Shown one piece after another: positions 25,667 to 32,837 of a stretch of DNA of 46,002 nucleotides. Made by a program: the position numbers and the translations under genes. The stretch lies in the IMG/VR virus record IMGVR_UViG_3300035698_003457, positions 1-46,002 of that record; one strand, 5' to 3'. The stretch is from a virus. The notes under the pieces were generated by a model. The model did no database searches. It had not been told where the DNA came from and saw only the letters and a list, made by a program, of their open reading frames with translations. Positions within the stretch are counted from its first letter, which is position 1, and every line of letters starts with the position of its first letter.

Positions 25667-25694
25667 TTGACAAACGGATTATGTGTGTTATAAT
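25667..25694 (+). promoter_or_regulatory. rightward promoter
   Basis: TTGACA (25667-25672), 16-bp spacer, TATAAT (25689-25694), a near-consensus sigma-70 promoter. First downstream start at 25745. Confidence 0.85.
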
Positions 25695-25744
25695 AATAGT
25701 AGTGACAGTGTAAAGGATAATAATGTAGTGAAAGGAAGTGAAAA

Positions 25745-25834
25745 ATGAAACTAACCAAAGCAATATTATTCGCCCTCCTTGCCGGTATCATGGCTCTTGC
25801 GGGCTATGACTGGAGGGAGTTGTTAAATGACTGA
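25745..25834 (+). CDS. 29-residue hydrophobic peptide
   Basis: MKLTKAILFALLAGIMALAG..., resembling a signal peptide or single membrane segment with a short acidic tail. Good ribosome site; its end overlaps the next gene by 8 bp. Function unknown. Confidence 0.5.
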   Translation: MKLTKAILFALLAGIMALAGYDWRELLND

Positions 25835-26171
25835 TTATAATGCAAGCCAAAATGCTATGAAATGGATGGCAAACAACCCTGAAAAGGTAGCAGCTCAAAA
25901 GAAAAAGAGGGCCGACAGAAAGGTGCGATTGCAAAAAGACGCAATAAGGGCGCATAAAAGAACGCCTCACAAGACGCCGTTAAAGGCTATAAAAGCATAT
26001 TGCAACCAATGCCCAAGCGGGCAAAGCCGAGGTGGCTTTACCTACGCCCCTGTAGAGTGTACCCATAAATCATGCCCTTTGTATGCGTACCGTAATTTTA
26101 ACGCACCCTACATAGGTAGGAATGACTTAGTTAAAGCCCGTAGCTGTAGAAAGGGGAATCAAAATGACTAA
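25827..26171 (+). CDS. Cys4 zinc-finger-like protein
   Basis: 114 residues; very basic N-terminal half, then C59-x2-C62 ... C78-x4-C83 followed by PLYAYR. The same arrangement (C-x2-C ... C-x4-C-P-L-F/Y-x-Y-R) occurs in the protein at 35531-35737, so they are paralogues in domain. Probably zinc-binding; function unknown. Confidence 0.65.
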   Translation: MTDYNASQNAMKWMANNPEKVAAQKKKRADRKVRLQKDAIRAHKRTPHKTPLKAIKAYCNQCPSGQSRGGFTYAPVECTHKSCPLYAYRNFNAPYIGRNDLVKARSCRKGNQND

Positions 26172-26274
26172 TAGACAAGCCATCGCCTGGCACGTCCGGC
26201 AGCTAATCCGGTGCAGGAAGATCAACGGAACATTCATCTGGCATTTTAGACGGCTCAAAGAGCTAAGAAAGTAG
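26164..26274 (+). CDS. small basic peptide
   Basis: 36 residues, Arg/His/Lys-rich (MTNRQAIAWHVRQLIRCRK...), overlapping the previous gene by 8 bp. Possibly nucleic-acid binding. Confidence 0.4.
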   Translation: MTNRQAIAWHVRQLIRCRKINGTFIWHFRRLKELRK

Positions 26275-26280
26275 GATGTT

Positions 26281-26556
26281 ATGGAAAAGATAAATAAATG
26301 CCCTATGTGCGGGATACCTCAGCTTATTAAGTATTCAGACGATATTATCCTGCCAATAGAAGAGTGCTTTGATACGCTACATGCCTCCGCTCTCGCCTAT
26401 GACGGGCTTAAGGCTAAGGAGAGTTTGTTCAATGAGCTCACATCTTTCATAGATAAGCAGGCACGAGCAGAGATGAGCAGCTTAGAATTTGAGTATAAAG
26501 TCATAACCGAACTAGCAGCCATCCTAACCAAAGCAAAGAAAATCAACGAAAATTAA
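26281..26556 (+). CDS. small protein with CPMC knuckle
   Basis: 91 residues; N-terminal C-P-M-C-G half-knuckle, then an alpha-helical body. No partner Cys pair, so a partial or dimeric zinc site. Function unknown. Confidence 0.45.
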   Translation: MEKINKCPMCGIPQLIKYSDDIILPIEECFDTLHASALAYDGLKAKESLFNELTSFIDKQARAEMSSLEFEYKVITELAAILTKAKKINEN

Positions 26557-26575
26557 ACTTTTTTCACTAACCTGG

Positions 26576-26604
26576 TTGACAAACCTATTTTAATCGGGTA
26601 TAGT
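26576..26604 (+). promoter_or_regulatory. rightward promoter
   Basis: TTGACA (26576-26581), 17-bp spacer, TATAGT (26599-26604). Gene at 26641 follows after a normal leader. Confidence 0.85.
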
Positions 26605-26640
26605 ATAAGGGTAAGCAAGTTATTATTTTACGAGGATATT

Positions 26641-26835
26641 ATGACCCCAACAGAAAAACGAGACGAGATCAAGACCCGCATGACCAACCTTGACGTAAAC
26701 GCCTGCCAGCTTATACTCGCCTCAAACTACACTGGCTTGCGTTATTACTTACAGGGCGGTGATATTAAGGCAGATAACCTCTATGCCGTTGAGCAGGCGT
26801 TAGACGGAATAGAAGCAAAGCAAACATCAATTTAA
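26641..26835 (+). CDS. small helix-turn-helix-like protein
   Basis: 64 residues, alpha-helical; residues 20-50 resemble a small HTH (CQLILASNYTGLRYYLQGG). It has its own strong promoter, as regulators often do. DNA binding is a tentative inference. Confidence 0.4.
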   Translation: MTPTEKRDEIKTRMTNLDVNACQLILASNYTGLRYYLQGGDIKADNLYAVEQALDGIEAKQTSI

Positions 26836-26846
26836 GGGATAGGATT

Positions 26847-27161
26847 ATGGAATTACAAGCACAGTTAGAACAGGCAAGGCAAGACAAAAAGCTTGCCATA
26901 GGAACCGCAGACAAGGAAATCCAAAGGATTAAGACGCTGATCGCCGACAGTGAGGTTACTTACTCAGTAGGGGATAGGTTTAAGGACGACGAAGGAGAAA
27001 AAACTATCCTTGTGTCAAGCCTTACAATGGAAGTGGTTATGGCCTGCCTGAAAAATGGAAATAGATATGGGGACTCTACTCCTGTAAGTAGTTGGAGAGA
27101 AATCCCTCAAGCAGAGTTTCTTGCAAAGTTCGGCGAACGTAACACCTTCACCCGCTACTGA
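26847..27161 (+). CDS. small coiled-coil protein, unknown
   Basis: 104 residues: N-terminal coiled coil (about 1-32), then a beta-rich C-terminal domain. Last gene before the 525-bp RNA region. Function unknown. Confidence 0.45.
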   Translation: MELQAQLEQARQDKKLAIGTADKEIQRIKTLIADSEVTYSVGDRFKDDEGEKTILVSSLTMEVVMACLKNGNRYGDSTPVSSWREIPQAEFLAKFGERNTFTRY

Positions 27162-27216
27162 GACGCCCGCAAGAAATGCAAGTGCTAAGAAATAACGGCA
27201 AGATATATCAGCTTAC

Positions 27217-27231
27217 GCCCGCTAAGCGGGC
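27217..27231 (+). other. short perfect hairpin
   Basis: GCCCGC-TAA-GCGGGC at the upstream edge of the non-coding region; T-run only 17 bases later. Confidence 0.6.
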
Positions 27232-27332
27232 AGAAACGAAGATGGTTTTTATTATCTAGCCTGAAAGCTGGTACATAATACCACTTGCCGTCGCCCCTTG
27301 CCAATGTGGTGGGGGGCATTTAAAAGTTAATA

Positions 27333-27414
27333 TGGGGCAGTGGCGTGGTAGTCTGATAGGGTAATGCCGACTCGTGGTAGACACGGGGAATATTGCAGTC
27401 CAATGCCTGCCCCA
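27333..27414 (+). ncRNA. structured element A
   Basis: 82 nt closed by TGGGGCA/TGCCCCA, with an inner CTCGTG/CACGGG hairpin and a GGC...GCC pairing. The preceding sequence GCATTTAAAAGTTAATATGGGGCAGTGGC is nearly identical to that before element B. Function unknown; looks like a small folded RNA of tRNA size. Confidence 0.45.
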
Positions 27415-27417
27415 CCC

Positions 27418-27505
27418 GTCCTCGTAGCTCAAGTAGAGCGTGCCCTATGTATTTCTTCGGAATAAACGGGAGGGCAAGACGCTGGTTCGAATCCAGCCGA
27501 GGGCA
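27418..27505 (+). tRNA. tRNA-like element with abnormal anticodon arm
   Basis: Acceptor GTCCTCG/CGAGGGC (7 bp, one wobble), D-stem GCTC/GAGC with only a 5-base loop, T-arm GCTGG-TTCGAAT-CCAGC (canonical) and 4-base variable region. The anticodon arm is extended: TGCCCT/AGGGCA, an internal loop, then TATT/AATA closing a 7-base loop TCTTCGG. That loop holds UUC (Glu) but C33 instead of U33. No encoded CCA. More likely a tRNA-derived element or degraded tRNA than a standard decoder. Confidence 0.45.
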
Positions 27506-27520
27506 TTTAAAAAGTTAATA

Positions 27521-27603
27521 TGGGGCAGTGGCTTTCGCCTTTGGGCGGGAGACTGATAGTAGCCGGTCGATAATATATACTGTTGCTAGGCCAAGCCTGC
27601 CCA
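27521..27603 (+). ncRNA. structured element B
   Basis: 83 nt beginning TGGGGCAGTGGC and ending CTGCCCA, with a GGCTTTCGCC hairpin near its start. Shares leader and ends with element A, and lies just after the tRNA-like element. Function unknown. Confidence 0.45.
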
Positions 27604-27686
27604 CCTATAACCAACGTGCAATAAATGCACATAACTATTTTATAAGGGAAAGTGCTGGGGAGTCCTTATTTAACGAAAGGAAGATT

Positions 27687-28112
27687 ATGAGTGACAAAGA
27701 ATCATTATTGGTAACAAGGATGGCCGAGATACAGGCTAAACAGGAACAGAACAGGGTAGAGCAAGAATCTAATGAGATTAACGGCAAAATACTTGTCCAT
27801 GAACTTGAAGAGCTTCGGGATGAACTTGCAGAGGCGAAGAAGTCGGAGATGGTGGAGTGCCATATATTTATCCATGACTTAGAGGAAAGGCTGGTGTTTA
27901 ACTATGTCAATGGCGTCAATTTCAGCCTAGCAATGGCCCAGGCAATGCCTGACTTCCTCGGTTTTAAATATAAGGACGGGACGGTAATGACAGACGCTCG
28001 AAGATACGTTGGCGTAGATAATGGACTCACGCATGCCCTTATTAAGACCGTAGCTCTAAATAGCATAGAAGTCCTCACCCCCACCCATTGTTTATTCAGG
28101 AGCAAGCCATGA
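27687..28112 (+). CDS. coiled-coil protein, unknown
   Basis: 141 residues; N-terminal half is a glutamate/lysine-rich coiled coil, C-terminal half mixed alpha/beta. Starts at ATG 27687 after AAAGGAAG; the open frame extends upstream without a plausible start. Stop overlaps next start (ATGA). Confidence 0.55.
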   Translation: MSDKESLLVTRMAEIQAKQEQNRVEQESNEINGKILVHELEELRDELAEAKKSEMVECHIFIHDLEERLVFNYVNGVNFSLAMAQAMPDFLGFKYKDGTVMTDARRYVGVDNGLTHALIKTVALNSIEVLTPTHCLFRSKP

Positions 28113-28393
28113 GTGACGCAGAGCAAAGAGCAGAAGACTACAAGAAAGAACTTATAGACTCAGGGCATGAGAAACGAGACGGCTTTATTATAAGGCATCC
28201 TAAGCCTAAGCAGTACTGTGAAGATTGCAAGCATTGCTTAATCCCTGAATCAGGCAATATTATATATGCTAGATGCGGAATTTCTAAAAGACCATCTTAC
28301 CTTACCAAGACAAGCTTAAGCGATGACGACTATTATTTCTGCGTATCTGAACGCACTGCTGGGCGATGTGAGAAATACGAGGCTAAGCCATGA
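28109..28393 (+). CDS. Cys-rich zinc-binding-like protein
   Basis: 94 residues with C-E-D-C-K-H-C and later single cysteines spaced for a second knuckle. ATGA overlap with the gene before and after. Function unknown. Confidence 0.55.
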   Translation: MSDAEQRAEDYKKELIDSGHEKRDGFIIRHPKPKQYCEDCKHCLIPESGNIIYARCGISKRPSYLTKTSLSDDDYYFCVSERTAGRCEKYEAKP

Positions 28394-28629
28394 CTAATTT
28401 ACAGAAACAACTCCTATACGACAGATACATAAGAGGTGAGATCGAGGTTAAAGACATTACCTCCGGCGACCTTAAGGCAATGAAGACGCATTGGTTCGAC
28501 CATAAGTATAAGGAACTGCCTTTGTTTGAAGATACCGTTAAGTTTGATAATGAGCTAAGGCGGCGCGAGGTTGAGGCAGTGAGTAAGCCGAGAAAGGGTT
28601 ATGACAGAAACTTTTTTGAAAGGAAATAA
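28390..28629 (+). CDS. small protein, unknown
   Basis: 79 residues, charged and helical, no Cys. Translationally coupled to its neighbour. No motif. Confidence 0.5.
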   Translation: MTNLQKQLLYDRYIRGEIEVKDITSGDLKAMKTHWFDHKYKELPLFEDTVKFDNELRRREVEAVSKPRKGYDRNFFERK

Positions 28630-28631
28630 GA

Positions 28632-29159
28632 ATGTACAAAGTTGACGACGTTATATATGTTGCAAAGTTTAACCGAAGAAAGTTCCACGTTGATTGCCCT
28701 GTATGCTTCAAGAAAGGGTCTGTTGGCTTGATACTCGGAAACGGAGATATTGTTACCATGCCTTGCAATTTCTGTACTAATGGAGCAGGAACAAACCCCA
28801 ATGGATATATATCAGACTACAGGCTAGAGGCCGGAACGGAAACTATAGTAGTGAATGAGGTACAAATAGAATTAACAAGCCAAGGCCAGAAAGTTAAATA
28901 TGTGTCCGGCTATAGTCTTTATCAGTCTGATGTAGTGTTTGAAACAGCAGATGACGCAATGAAGTATGCCCTCCTTAAAGTTGCCGAGCAAAACAAAGAG
29001 CTTGAAACAAAAGCCGAGCATATCAAAGGAAAACCGAACAAGAACTACTCATGGAACGCTGGGTATCACATGAGAGAGGCAAAGAGTCATGAAAAGAAAA
29101 TAGAATGGCATAAGAAAATGGCTGTTATATGTAAAGCCAAAGCAGGGGCCAAGCCATGA
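28632..29159 (+). CDS. zinc-ribbon protein with coiled-coil tail
   Basis: 175 residues. Zinc knuckles C22-P-V-C25 and C45-N-F-C48, beta-rich middle, C-terminal lysine/glutamate helix (about 115-170). Possibly nucleic-acid binding; no family name assigned. Confidence 0.55.
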   Translation: MYKVDDVIYVAKFNRRKFHVDCPVCFKKGSVGLILGNGDIVTMPCNFCTNGAGTNPNGYISDYRLEAGTETIVVNEVQIELTSQGQKVKYVSGYSLYQSDVVFETADDAMKYALLKVAEQNKELETKAEHIKGKPNKNYSWNAGYHMREAKSHEKKIEWHKKMAVICKAKAGAKP

Positions 29160-29323
29160 GTGTTATGCTATGCGCAGAGTGTGAGAATATGATCGATACG
29201 GACTTTGAAGACTTTGATTTTGAAACAGAAACGTGCGAGAGGTGTAATTATGAACGCGAATCACGACAATACCCCACCCGAATACATCCCCTACCCGAAG
29301 CGGGCGCCGGGAACAACCCATGA
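29156..29323 (+). CDS. small double-knuckle protein
   Basis: 55 residues with C-A-E-C and C-E-R-C knuckles about 20 apart. ATGA overlap with the previous stop. Its second half shares 74 bp with the next gene in another frame. Confidence 0.5.
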   Translation: MSVMLCAECENMIDTDFEDFDFETETCERCNYERESRQYPTRIHPLPEAGAGNNP

Positions 29324-29393
29324 TATAATTGAAATAGACTTAAAGAAAGGTAAGAAACATGAGCATTTTAGCAAAAGAAACAGGAAGTCCTAG
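29250..29393 (+). CDS. small overlapping protein, unknown
   Basis: 47 residues from ATG 29250 with a strong GAGAGG site. Polar, proline-rich, basic end. Overlaps both neighbours in different frames; translation is plausible but unproved. Confidence 0.4.
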   Translation: MNANHDNTPPEYIPYPKRAPGTTHDIIEIDLKKGKKHEHFSKRNRKS

Positions 29394-29973
29394 AGAACTC
29401 CTCCCCACCGGCAATGTCCAAGCGGTCTGCTTCGGCGTTATCGAGCTAGGACACAGAGAAGGTCGTTACGGAATTAAGCATGAAGCCGTTGTGCTGTTTG
29501 AGATTCCGTCTCTGCGATACGAAGATGAGGATAAGGTTGACAGGCCAAAGGGCATCAATAAGTTTTATAACATCTCCCTGCACCCCGATTCCAATATGTG
29601 CAAAGACCTGACCTCCTGGCGGGGCAAAGAGTTTTCCGAGCAGGAAAAGGCGGGATTTGATATAACCAAGCTCATCGGTGCTAATTGCCTGTTGAACATC
29701 GCCCACAAACAAAAGGCCGATAAGAGCATGAAAGACGACATTGCCTCTATCACTCCTTTAATGCAGGGCATGGGAAAGCTGGTTCCAGAGAATACGCTTG
29801 TAAACTTCTCTATCTCTGACAATGGCTTTGACTTTACCGGCGTCCCTGAATGGGCGCAGAGGATGGTTAAGGAATCAGAGGAGTTTAAGGGTAAGGATAA
29901 CGTGAACGCTGACGGCTCCCCTCCCCCAGAAGACATTACGGATTATAGTGACATAGAAGACCCCCCGTTCTAA
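29359..29973 (+). CDS. single-stranded DNA-binding-like protein
   Basis: 204 residues. Beta-rich body compatible with an OB fold, then an unstructured acidic tail ending SDIEDPPF, very like the C-terminal tips of SSB (DDIPF type) and T7 gp2.5-type proteins that recruit partners. Lies upstream of the replication region. The body itself has no diagnostic motif, so the call rests on size, tail and context. Confidence 0.6.
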   Translation: MSILAKETGSPRELLPTGNVQAVCFGVIELGHREGRYGIKHEAVVLFEIPSLRYEDEDKVDRPKGINKFYNISLHPDSNMCKDLTSWRGKEFSEQEKAGFDITKLIGANCLLNIAHKQKADKSMKDDIASITPLMQGMGKLVPENTLVNFSISDNGFDFTGVPEWAQRMVKESEEFKGKDNVNADGSPPPEDITDYSDIEDPPF

Positions 29974-29989
29974 AATAAACACCTTCCTA

Positions 29990-30018
29990 CCCCTCGTCGC
30001 CGGGCTTGGCGGCGGGGG
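29990..30018 (+). other. intergenic hairpin
   Basis: CCCCTCGTCGCC/GGCGGCGGGGG, just before an AAGGAG site. GC-rich member of the hairpin set; no T-run. Confidence 0.6.
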
Positions 30019-30039
30019 AAACTTTTATAAGGAGCAATA

Positions 30040-30198
30040 ATGATGAGAACCCTACCCCAACTCAAAGCCGACTGCGTAGCGGTCAGGAACCTATGCGAGT
30101 ATTGCCCGAGGCAGGAATATGTCAGGGCTTACGAGTTTGTTCAGCGTAAGATAGAGGCTGCGGAAATGGAACTATTCTGTGATGTAAAGGAGAAGTAA
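30040..30198 (+). CDS. small Cys-containing protein
   Basis: 52 residues: C12, C19, C22 and C47, helical. TAATG overlap with the next gene. Function unknown. Confidence 0.5.
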   Translation: MMRTLPQLKADCVAVRNLCEYCPRQEYVRAYEFVQRKIEAAEMELFCDVKEK

Positions 30199-30632
30199 TG
30201 GCAACCTACCAAATCAAATCAGTCAATGGCATGATGACCTTTGAAAAGCCCCTGAAAGAGATTCTGGCCGAGTTGAAGCCGGGTGGGGGGATTAAGATAC
30301 TTGGTCCCATCGACTACATCACGGACAGACAGAGACGCTGGTACAAGGGCGTAGCGTTGCCGTGGCTGGCAAAGCACGACGAGAACCGGGAAAGCACCTA
30401 CTGGTGGGATGATGAGGTTAAACGGCTTTGTAGCGGCCTTGCCTTGCTCAAGCAAGACATATATTTCATGCAGGGCGTGGACGGGCAGAAGATACCTATC
30501 GGCAGGCTAACGACTAGCGGTGTCGGCAAGAAGAATATGACGGCCTTTATTGAAGAAATACTGGCTAAGTCTGTACAAATGAATTGGGGCATTGCCCCTC
30601 CTGATAAAGACTTAAGGAAAGGAATAGAGTAA
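30198..30632 (+). CDS. possible NinB-like recombination protein
   Basis: 144 residues: DYITDRQRRWYKG and WWDDEVKRLC helices, then TTSGVGKKNMTAFIEEIL. Size and C-terminal arrangement recall phage NinB/Orf-type recombination mediators, next to the SSB-like gene. The similarity is by pattern only. Confidence 0.4.
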   Translation: MATYQIKSVNGMMTFEKPLKEILAELKPGGGIKILGPIDYITDRQRRWYKGVALPWLAKHDENRESTYWWDDEVKRLCSGLALLKQDIYFMQGVDGQKIPIGRLTTSGVGKKNMTAFIEEILAKSVQMNWGIAPPDKDLRKGIE

Positions 30633-30961
30633 TGAGTGAATTTACAGAAGAAGAAATTTTATTAACGTACAAAGCAAGGTGTGATTGCGACAAACACGAT
30701 ATGGGAGTTGGTTATCTTGGTAACTTGAGCATTGAAACGCACAGATCGCAAATGTTAGACCCTAAATCGTTGGTTCATATTTTTGGTCCTGGGTGGATTA
30801 AGGATTTCAAGAGACGTAACCTCATAGCCTCGGCTCCCGCCATGTATGAGCTACTTGAAAGGCTTCGTGATTATTTAGACCAAGGCAGTCATATTAAGCC
30901 TCATTCAAAAGCTCAAAAGGATATTATCGAAGCCCTTGCCCTCGCCGAGAAAGGACAATGA
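30632..30961 (+). CDS. small protein, unknown
   Basis: 109 residues; helical, with a HDMGVGYLG segment. Coupled to the previous gene by a TAATG overlap. No motif. Confidence 0.45.
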   Translation: MSEFTEEEILLTYKARCDCDKHDMGVGYLGNLSIETHRSQMLDPKSLVHIFGPGWIKDFKRRNLIASAPAMYELLERLRDYLDQGSHIKPHSKAQKDIIEALALAEKGQ

Positions 30962-30962
30962 C

Positions 30963-31214
30963 ATGAAAGAAACCAAAGAAGAAATTTTAATGGGCTTAGT
31001 TCAGGTTATGGCAAAGCTTGGACTTCAAGAATCTGCTTCGATAAGGGACTTAACAAGCAAAGTAATTAAACTTATTGCTGTATTAAAAGAAGCCGAAAAG
31101 CACCATCAAGGTGCTAAGTCTGAAATAGGAATTAGAATAAGAGAGGCTATATCCAAGGCAGAAAGGGCAGTAAAATGTACTACAACACAAACAAAGAAAC
31201 AGGCAAGACGCTAG
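30963..31214 (+). CDS. small helical protein, unknown
   Basis: 83 residues from ATG 30963 (the frame extends upstream within the previous gene). Lys/Glu-rich helices, basic tail. Overlaps the next gene by 40 bp. Confidence 0.45.
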   Translation: MKETKEEILMGLVQVMAKLGLQESASIRDLTSKVIKLIAVLKEAEKHHQGAKSEIGIRIREAISKAERAVKCTTTQTKKQARR

Positions 31215-31456
31215 AAGATAGCAAGCGGAAGGCCGAGACCCAGGAACAGGCGATACATGACTTCTTCAAGGAACATGTCGTCAGACTAGCAAGCCCCGGC
31301 TGGATAGCGATACGTGTGTTCAACGACAAAATACCCCTTACCTCCGTCCGCCGAGCCATGACCAATCTTACAAATAGGGGCGTGCTTGTAAAGACGGAAT
31401 ATATGGCTGAGGGCAGGTATGGCAAGATGGTGCATACTTGGAGACTGAAAGCATAA
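31175..31456 (+). CDS. winged-helix-like DNA-binding protein
   Basis: 93 residues; PLTSVRRAMTNLTNRGVLV recognition-helix-like segment followed by a beta wing (YMAEGRYGKMVHTWRL). Fits small phage winged-helix regulators. Its target is unknown. Confidence 0.6.
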   Translation: MYYNTNKETGKTLEDSKRKAETQEQAIHDFFKEHVVRLASPGWIAIRVFNDKIPLTSVRRAMTNLTNRGVLVKTEYMAEGRYGKMVHTWRLKA

Positions 31457-31481
31457 CCAATGGGCAAGAAAGGAATCAATT

Positions 31482-31745
31482 ATGAAATGTACTTTTGTTT
31501 ATAAATTAAGTTGTTCAGAACTTAGAATAGAAAGAACTTTTTACAAAGACTCGTCTATACCTTTTGTTCCAAATATAGGAATGAACATGGTTGTGGACGA
31601 TGTACCCACTCACGTTATTTCCCTGTCATGGTGGCAAGAGATGGCAACTCTCACAGTCCACCTCAGGGGATCTAATCACGACACCGAAGACGATCTTATT
31701 ATTGCCGCTGATGCGTGGATTAGTGACGACTGGAGAGAAGACTGA
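31482..31745 (+). CDS. small protein, unknown
   Basis: 87 residues, beta-rich with two tryptophans; ends in a DDW acidic stretch. No motif. Confidence 0.45.
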   Translation: MKCTFVYKLSCSELRIERTFYKDSSIPFVPNIGMNMVVDDVPTHVISLSWWQEMATLTVHLRGSNHDTEDDLIIAADAWISDDWRED

Positions 31746-31796
31746 CATGGGCAAGGGATTTGCTCGATAATTTATTTAATAATTGAAGGAATTTCT

Positions 31797-31825
31797 TTGA
31801 CATATACGCAACAATGGAGTAATAT
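31797..31825 (+). promoter_or_regulatory. rightward promoter of the replication gene
   Basis: TTGACA (31797-31802), 17-bp spacer, TAATAT (31820-31825). Transcription should start near 31832, at or next to the ATG of a 42-residue frame. Confidence 0.75.
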
Positions 31826-31831
31826 AGTGAC

Positions 31832-31960
31832 ATGCTAAGAATAAACTCAAAATTTCCTTTGATTGATATTGGCCGGAGCAGACACTTCCTTTTGGGTTGT
31901 TTTCTTAGCAGACTGCTTCCGGCCTCTTTTTATTGGAACACATCATGCAAGGTTGGATAA
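31832..31960 (+). CDS. possible 42-residue leader peptide
   Basis: MLRINSKFPLIDIGRSRHF... begins at the predicted transcription start (leaderless), runs through the terminator hairpin, and ends 15 bases inside the replication gene. It could be an attenuation leader peptide or a chance frame. Confidence 0.3.
   Translation: MLRINSKFPLIDIGRSRHFLLGCFLSRLLPASFYWNTSCKVG
31871..31930 (+). terminator. terminator/attenuator before the replication gene
   Basis: GGCCGGAGCAG pairs with CTGCTTCCGGCC (one bulge) followed by TCTTTTT. Lies between a strong promoter and the replication gene, so it may attenuate that gene. Confidence 0.75.
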
Positions 31961-32646
31961 AACTACACCGTAAACTTATCGAATGGGAATGGTTCCATCA
32001 ACCGGAAATGTTACTTGTGTTTATATACCTGCTATTGAAAGCTAATCACCAAGACGGCACCTGGCAAGGTATCCCTATAAAAAAGGGGCAACTTGTGACA
32101 GGTAGGAAACGATTAAGCGAGGAAACTGGATTATCTGAACAGAAAATAAGGGGTTGCTTAAAAAGGCTAAAATCAACCAGCGACATAACCATCAAACCAA
32201 CCAACAGGTTTTCTCTTATAACTATATGTAACTACTGCACTTATCAACCTGATGTGATCACAGCTAACCAGCCAGCCAGCCAGCCAGCCAACCAACAGAT
32301 AACCAACAAACAACCAACAGATAACCAACAGATAACCACAAACAATAAAGTAAAGAAGGAAAAGAATGACAAGACTAAAACTAAAAAGCCTTTAGATTTT
32401 AGTTTGACGAAAGAATCTATTGAAAAACTATTCATTGATGAACTATCTCCAGAAACCCAATACGAGATTAACACGCTAAAGAAATTAGCGAGATATTGCT
32501 ACAGTAAAAAAGAGGTAATACCGAGCATGTATATATACCTTATCGAAACAATTGTTGACATAAAAGAGTATTGCAAGGTTAATTCAAAGAACCACGGCGA
32601 TTTAATGCGTATGTTCGTGGCTAAGGTTAAAAAGGAAATGAAATGA
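31945..32646 (+). CDS. replication initiation/replisome organiser protein
   Basis: 233 residues. N-terminal GWIKLHRKLIEWEWFHQPE and the helix-turn-helix-like LSEETGLSEQKIRGCLKRL match DnaD-related/phage initiator N-termini. A linker rich in Gln, Asn and Pro encoded by tandem repeats follows, and a C-terminal helical domain. As in lambda O, iteron-like repeats sit inside the gene, so the origin is probably here. Starts at ATG 31945. Confidence 0.7.
   Translation: MQGWIKLHRKLIEWEWFHQPEMLLVFIYLLLKANHQDGTWQGIPIKKGQLVTGRKRLSEETGLSEQKIRGCLKRLKSTSDITIKPTNRFSLITICNYCTYQPDVITANQPASQPANQQITNKQPTDNQQITTNNKVKKEKNDKTKTKKPLDFSLTKESIEKLFIDELSPETQYEINTLKKLARYCYSKKEVIPSMYIYLIETIVDIKEYCKVNSKNHGDLMRMFVAKVKKEMK
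32266..32340 (+). repeat. iteron-like repeats inside the initiator gene, candidate origin
   Basis: Runs of CCAG repeats and then AACCAACAGAT-type units (two or three imperfect copies). The encoded protein segment is low-complexity Gln/Asn/Thr/Pro, as in lambda-like origins located in the initiator gene. Confidence 0.55.
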
Positions 32647-32837
32647 TGGCAAAGATTAAAAAAGGTACTTATAAAGCAAAGCCAGGAGTTGAAAAGACTG
32701 CCGCTTACCGTAAGATGATATGTAAATTAAGGGCCGATGCCGCCGAAATGAACAAAGAGAGCGACAGAAAAGAAAGGGCTGCTTACTACGCTATCCAAGA
32801 GATAAGGAAACAAAGAGCATTGGAGGGGTTAAAATAA
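32643..32837 (+). CDS. small basic protein, unknown
   Basis: 64 residues, Lys/Arg/Ala-rich helix. ATGA overlap with the initiator. Function unknown. Confidence 0.45.
   Translation: MMAKIKKGTYKAKPGVEKTAAYRKMICKLRADAAEMNKESDRKERAAYYAIQEIRKQRALEGLK

Larger units (their letters stand above)
27162..27686 (+). other. 525-bp non-coding region with RNA elements
   Basis: No convincing gene lies here. It holds a perfect 6-bp hairpin at 27217, two related 82-83 nt elements (27333, 27521), a tRNA-like element (27418) and a GTGCA/TGCAC hairpin at 27616. A frame reading in from 27528 is rejected in favour of the ATG at 27687. Confidence 0.7.

Noticed and set aside
27528-27686. Upstream extension of the gene at 27687
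   Set aside because: It would translate structured element B and lacks an RBS, whereas ATG 27687 follows AAAGGAAG.
32266-32340. CRISPR array
   Set aside because: Microsatellite-type tandem repeat without unique spacers; better explained as origin iterons or a linker-coding repeat.
32244-32474. Minus-strand frame with repeated W-L-A-G
   Set aside because: Produced by the tandem CCAG repeats on the opposite strand of the initiator gene.
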